Assembly: GCA_905250025.1 (NCBI GenBank)
Contig: CAJNOJ010000059.1
Span: 289,280-353,279 of the forward strand
Source: Adineta ricciae
Taxonomy: Eukaryota > Rotifera > Eurotatoria > Adinetida > Adinetidae
Reading direction: 5' to 3'
DNA: 64,000 nt
Every line of letters starts with the position of its first letter. Positions within the stretch are counted from its first letter, which is position 1. Of the stretch, positions 59,846 to 64,000 are shown piece by piece. The notes beneath the pieces are model-generated. The model saw only the letters and a program-made list of their open reading frames with translations. It ran no database searches and was not told the origin of the DNA. Made by a program: the position numbers and the translations under genes.

Positions 59846-60392
59846 TAATAGGTTTCTCTTTTTGTTTAATAAACACGGTTGATTCAATCTATTTGCTGAA
59901 CCTTAGAGTATAGGAAATTGTGGGGTGGATCAAAGAGTAGAAGCGTTTCGGAGTGGAAGAATTTCTTGATCTTTGAAGGAAGGATTGGTACAAAGGCTGG
60001 TAGGAATGATTAAAGTGCAGTGACTTAAACTGTTTGAAAATAGTTCATAATGAATACGACTTTGATGAAAGTCTTACAATAGAAATGGATAGTTTGCGAT
60101 AGTAGACTTGAAAATTATAAAAGGAAAGAAAACAGCTGGAAGTATGGAGGTAGAACAAACGACTAATTGTATTCTTGTCGAATTAGCGTGATCCCCGGTG
60201 ATGTCAGAAGGTTAAGTATATTTTGATGCAGTCTTTTTGTGCAGACAATGTTGATTTCGGATGGATAAAGCAAGCATACAAAAAGTAGTTTATTCAGTTG
60301 ATTATGTAGAACGGGTGTTTAAAGTAGACAGTGCGCAATTCTTATAGAGTTCATAGCTCAGGGGAAGATGCCTTTATGTCTCGAATTCCCGT
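59846..60392. other. Convergent spacer, deaminase to STPG2-like gene
   Basis: About 550 bp between two 3' ends. It contains the deaminase poly(A) signal (59868-59873). The rest has mixed composition, less AT-rich than other spacers, and no gene. A short tRNA-like string near 60345 was examined and rejected. Confidence 0.55.
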
Positions 60393-62320
60393 CTAGGAAG
60401 CAGCAGTCAACATTGCTTCATCTTCTCGTAGAGCACGTTCTTGTATTTTAGCTAGAATAGGATTGTTTAAAGTTGCATTGAATGTACCACGAAGGACAGT
60501 ATCTTGTAACAATGGCGATAACTAGATCGAAGAAAAAGAGAACCAGAAAATGCAATTATTCTGTTGAGTTGTTCTCTTTATCACTTACTTCGTAATCGGC
60601 TGGACCAGGCATTTTAGGAATCTCGTTACGAAAACGAGATGCACGGACAGGTGCGTATCCACGTGGTTGTAGTGGAGCAAGACTATCGTAGGTGCCAGGT
60701 CCAGGTATATCAACATCGGTATCACTTGCATATGTGCGTTTCGCAGCGCTCAAGAATTGACTCTGTCGTTGACGAGCAGCCTTCGTTCGGGGTGATTTTC
60801 GTGGTTGAGATACTAACGATTGATAAGCATGTGGAACATCATATGCAGCTGGACCAGGAATATCCTGTGCGGAAAATGAAAGTTACAAATTAAGACGACG
60901 TATCTATGAGACAGACTTCGATAACGAGATCTCTCGCTGTGTTAGACGCAAAATTTGCTGTTGGATGTTCACCAGTTGGTTTGAATGGTTCAGTTTTTAC
61001 GTCATAAGTAGTTGGACCTTAGATATTCCCAAAAATAAAATGTTGTGTTTTTTTAATTGGCAAGAAAGTATTTTACCAGGTCGCTCAGTTTCGTCTTTAG
61101 GCGCCATATTAAATCTACGTACAGATGCAACGTTGAACGGCGGTTTCTTCCCATTTTTTTTTACCGCTTGCCGTAAATTTTCATCAGCAAATCCAGCAAT
61201 ACGATATTGAGCTGGACCGGGCAGACTTCTCGTTCTATAATTTGGGGAGACAAATCTAGAAGTTGTCTGATTGAATGGCACTTGTTTAATAGTCGTTGGT
61301 TTGACTTGACTACTATTGAATATCGATAAAAATTTATCATTGTAAGCACCTGGACCTGGCACATCTGTAGAGGAGTCAGCAAAGCGCTATTCCAAAAGAA
61401 AATAAAATATGATGTGTGCTTAGTTTTATTGAAAACTTAAAAGCAAGAAAAGTGTACTTGAGTTTGAGAGCCAAACGGTGGTCGATCAACTTCGATACCA
61501 ATTATCTCAGGTTTTGATGGTTCTGGATCAAGTTCGCGTTTTATAGAGTATTGACCAGGTCCAGGGATACCCTAAATTTCAACTGGGCTTAATTAAAACA
61601 TCTTCTGATTTTCTATTTACATCTTTTGTTGCTGTTTTCATCATACTTTCAGGATAACGTGGTAGTTTTAACTCAGATCGTTTATCAAGTAGCTTCGTAT
61701 TTATATGATAGACTTCTAATTTGAGTGGACTTGATATATCATAATCACCTGGCCCAGGTCCCGGTTTAGCCGCAAAGTCTGTACGTTTACTAGAATATTT
61801 ACCGAAATGAACGCCTTGATAAAGTTTAGACGGATCCTTTTCTACCTAAATTCACTTTTATTCATTAAGTCACTCGTTCAAATACATTATACGTAGCTTA
61901 CATTTTCTTTTACATTCGAAACATCTTGACTTGTTCTCGTATCTGCAGTAATTTGATCGTGTGGAATGAGATTACCATCATCATCTTCTTCGAAACCATA
62001 CGAATATTTCGGATCAGGAATCGAGGGTGGCAAACATTTACGAGTTATTCTTAGTACATTATGACGAGGAAACTGTTGCAAACAAAGATAAGTAAAAGAT
62101 GCCGTTATTCTTCTGATCTTCAGCTAAATACTTGACACTTGCTTTAAGGGGATCATTGAGAATTGTGTGGGGAGATTGACTTGAATATACTTCATAATAA
62201 CCAGGTCCTAGCAAAGCCCTGATATTTTGATTAAATTACTAGTAAATGAACCGTACCGGGAGTGCCCTTGGATGGGTTTTGACTGAACCGACTGGCTCTA
62301 TTTGATAGTGTACATGCTCC
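60393..62320 (-). CDS. STPG2: STPG2-like protein with sperm-tail PG-rich (SHIPPO) repeats, 5' end unresolved
   Basis: Reads right to left over about nine exons. PG-rich repeats recur: LGPGYYEVYSSQS, KPGPGPGDYDISSPLKLEVY, GIPGPGQYSIKREL, MPGPGAYNDKFLSIFNSS, LPGPAQYRIAGFADENLRQA, IPGPGTYDSLAPLQPRGYAP and MPGPADYE. The C-terminus (SPLLQDTVLRGTFNATLNNP) resembles the STPG2 end. Such proteins belong to sperm flagella and motile cilia, where some bind inside or along doublet microtubules. The stop is TAG at 60393-60395. The most upstream exon I can place ends at an acceptor (62321) and has no ATG in frame, so the start exon lies further right, perhaps in 62330-62700. Confidence 0.75.
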
Positions 62321-63159
62321 CTAAATCAAAATTAGAACCAGTTTTCCATTGGATTTGAAAATTAGTTTGATGACGTTGACAAAGGTTGACTGTTTAACTT
62401 TTAATAATGACGTGCAAATCTTTTTAGAGTACGTCTGTTCTTCATGTCGTGATTTTTACTTCGGTTCTTTAGACCTGCATGGGTTCATTCTCATGCGTAA
62501 TTCTAAGTTCGACACACAATAGCGTGTTTTCCAAGTAATTCAATAAGACTATCAATGACTTCAGTTTACGTTTTGCTTTGATGTTTTTGTCATTAATATT
62601 CTTAACATCAATAAAGTATTTGACCAAGTTTGAGCCATATACAAATAATTTTGTGAAAAGAATTAGCAATATAATGAGAAAATAATGATCAGGTTTTATG
62701 GTGATAGATATCTCATAAAAAATCGATTAGATTTGTTGTTTAGTCAATAATTCGATGTGACAAGAATTAGAAACGCTTTTCCTGTCTCTCGAAGAACACA
62801 AGCAAGAGATTCTCTATAAATCAAATCACACGGAAGATTATCAGCTATGTTTGACAACATAAGAGCTAAAAGTCTCTTTGCTCGCATACCTTAATCTTAT
62901 ACAGCAGATCAAAGAAAGAAACTTCAATACGGATGTGCTTGAAGATAACTGTCATCAGCTCTGCACTGTTTTATCTTGCTGATTAATTATAAACTGTCTT
63001 CTTCTTTCAATAGAGAAAGAGAAACAAGCGTATCATTCTTTTTTCTTTCTTTTACTTCTCTCTTTCTCCCCTCTCTGTATTCTCCTATAAGGCAGCAGTT
63101 TCAAGAAAGACTTAGCGTTCATTTTTTCTTTTAAGGGTTGTATACACACAAAAACAAGT
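62321..63159. other. Intergenic region with unplaced STPG2 start and a promoter candidate
   Basis: About 840 bp. It probably holds the first exon and promoter of the STPG2-like gene (-) and the promoter of the secreted orphan (+). A CT-rich tract at about 63030-63085 is followed by TATAAGG. No complete coding exon placed. Confidence 0.45.
63086..63092 (+). promoter_or_regulatory. TATA-like box before the secreted orphan gene
   Basis: TATAAGG lies about 75 bp upstream of ATG 63160, after a long CT-rich tract. The distance suits a core promoter with a leader of about 45 bases. Confidence 0.4.
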
Positions 63160-63696
63160 ATGCTAAAATCAATGATTCTCATTCAATTTCTCTTGACGAG
63201 TTTCGTTGTGTTAATCGATGGTAAACCAAGTATTCTCGATGATCAGGTCACTTCTTCAAATGCAATGTTTCTGAAACCTAAAGCGAGTATAATGCGTCAT
63301 CTCAATCCGTTGAAACTTTTGTTTACAGTCGCTTATGTTCCTGACCGCAATCCACAATATTCAATCGAATGGAATCTACCTCTTTTGAAGACTATGCTGT
63401 TGGAAAGTTCATTTGTTACCGATGAAGATAAAGCTTTGTTCATCAATGACTTCAGTGAACAACTCTCGGATTATGCAAATTGGTCAGACGAAAAACACTA
63501 CGACTTGGAGCGTTTTACTGAGAAATATTTTAATATCTACAAATCCCCTGATACATTCTTGCCATTGGTCGATTGTCCTGCTTTAACTCATGCTCTTACA
63601 GATGCAATGATCGACGATCTTCAACCAAACATTGAGCAATCAAAACGAGCAGCTATACGTGCACGAGCAGTCGAACGATTATGTAATGCTGCATAA
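63160..63696 (+). CDS. Secreted single-exon orphan protein
   Basis: A continuous frame of 178 residues from the first ATG after a TATA-like box. The N-terminus MLKSMILIQFLLTSFVVLIDG is a clear signal peptide with likely cleavage after DG or before KPS. The mature part of about 155 residues is mixed charge, with NWSDEK as a glycosylation site and two Cys (LVDCPALTHA, RLCNAA) that could form one disulfide. Helix-rich C-terminal half (TDAMIDDLQPNIEQSKRAAI). Poly(A) signal AATAAA near 63717. No family recognised; it is intronless, unlike most neighbours. Confidence 0.75.
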   Translation: MLKSMILIQFLLTSFVVLIDGKPSILDDQVTSSNAMFLKPKASIMRHLNPLKLLFTVAYVPDRNPQYSIEWNLPLLKTMLLESSFVTDEDKALFINDFSEQLSDYANWSDEKHYDLERFTEKYFNIYKSPDTFLPLVDCPALTHALTDAMIDDLQPNIEQSKRAAIRARAVERLCNAA

Positions 63697-63866
63697 AATG
63701 CCTATATCTGAACTAAAATAAAATCTAGATGCTTTGATTTTCACCTGGTATGTGAAATAAATATTTGAAAAACAAATGACAAATTATTCATTTCATATGA
63801 AATGCTTTAGACAAAAAAAAGAACTTTTTTAATTCAAAATAAACGCGAAAACTAACTATATGAAGC

Positions 63867-64000
63867 TTATTTCCGCTCGAAAAAGACTTCATCAGTCAAT
63901 GTACGTATCGATGCAGAAACACAAACTGTTTTCTATTTGTCTTGAGTATTAAGAAGAAAAGAAAAGAACTTGTCACTCACTTTTACTTTTGGCGACGGAA
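63867..64000 (-). CDS. Possible 3' end of a gene running off the right edge
   Basis: On the minus strand a terminal exon (63925-63867) would read CVSASIRTLTDEVFFERK and stop at TAA. It is preceded by an acceptor (AAACAG), and a donor-like GTGAGT near 63979 ends an exon cut by the edge. The spacing (about 50 bp) is normal for introns here. Too little is visible to name it, and the call may be wrong. Confidence 0.3.

Noticed and set aside
60345..60393. tRNA-like string (ATAGCTCAGGGGAAGA ... CTCGAATTCCC)
   Set aside because: It looks like A and B boxes, but only about 14 bases lie between them, too few for an anticodon arm, and no acceptor stem pairs.

Overview
The window is a gene-dense, AT-rich animal nuclear segment. 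Introns are mostly 45-65 bp with GT..AG ends, intergenic spaces are short, and both strands are used. The leftmost gene is a chitin synthase fused to a myosin motor, an architecture known from molluscs and other lophotrochozoans. Short introns, tight gene spacing, orphan genes and a bacterial-like deaminase fit a rotifer, most likely a bdelloid. That assignment is inference; no marker gene in the window proves it.

Layout. Positions 1-8521 (+): 3' part of a myosin-chitin synthase whose motor begins outside the window, with a possible alternative first exon inside its first intron. 9145-10284 (+): PIG-C, first step of GPI-anchor synthesis. 11158-15206 (+): ACAP-type ArfGAP (BAR, PH, ArfGAP, ankyrin). 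15651-18716 (+): SPMIP4/C7orf31-like axonemal protein. 18906-20276 (-): ribosomal protein L39 directly behind a DNAJC4-like J protein. 21196-23612 (+): RNF216-like RING-IBR-RING ligase. 23962-26233 (-): rhodopsin-type GPCR. 27002-28079 (-): esterase D. 28468-34717 (-): DENND4/Crag RabGEF. 35239-36384 (-): UBE2W. 36786-37058 (-): PKI-type protein kinase A inhibitor. 37059-39592: gene-free. 39593-41290 (+): PEHE-domain protein. 41806-43439 (+): AUP1. 43674-44609 (+): intronless orphan. 45040-45595: decayed coding remnant. 46051-46651 (+): cystatin. 47552-51622 (+): exportin-7. 51781-52295 (+): small poly-Q protein with a PNRC/EDC1-like decapping motif. 52961-53884 (+): MRPL22. 54001-56270 (+): ABCB10. 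56375-58881 (+): F-BAR/SH3 protein. 59067-59845 (+): dCMP deaminase. 60393-62320 (-): STPG2-like protein. 63160-63696 (+): secreted orphan. 63867-64000 (-): possible edge fragment.

There is no single pathway; this is a housekeeping neighbourhood (membrane traffic, ubiquitin, mitochondrion, cilium). Several same-strand neighbours sit only 98-158 bp apart with a pyrimidine tract and AG before the downstream ATG (DNAJC4>RPL39, MRPL22>ABCB10>F-BAR, XPO7>PNRC-like). That would suit polycistronic transcripts resolved by spliced-leader trans-splicing. The most interesting points are the alternative exon inside the myosin-chitin synthase, the intronless orphan with a GKNG loop, the PNRC-like protein, and the operon-like clusters. 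All gene models were made by hand from splice-site and frame continuity and by remembered family resemblance, without database searches or transcript data.
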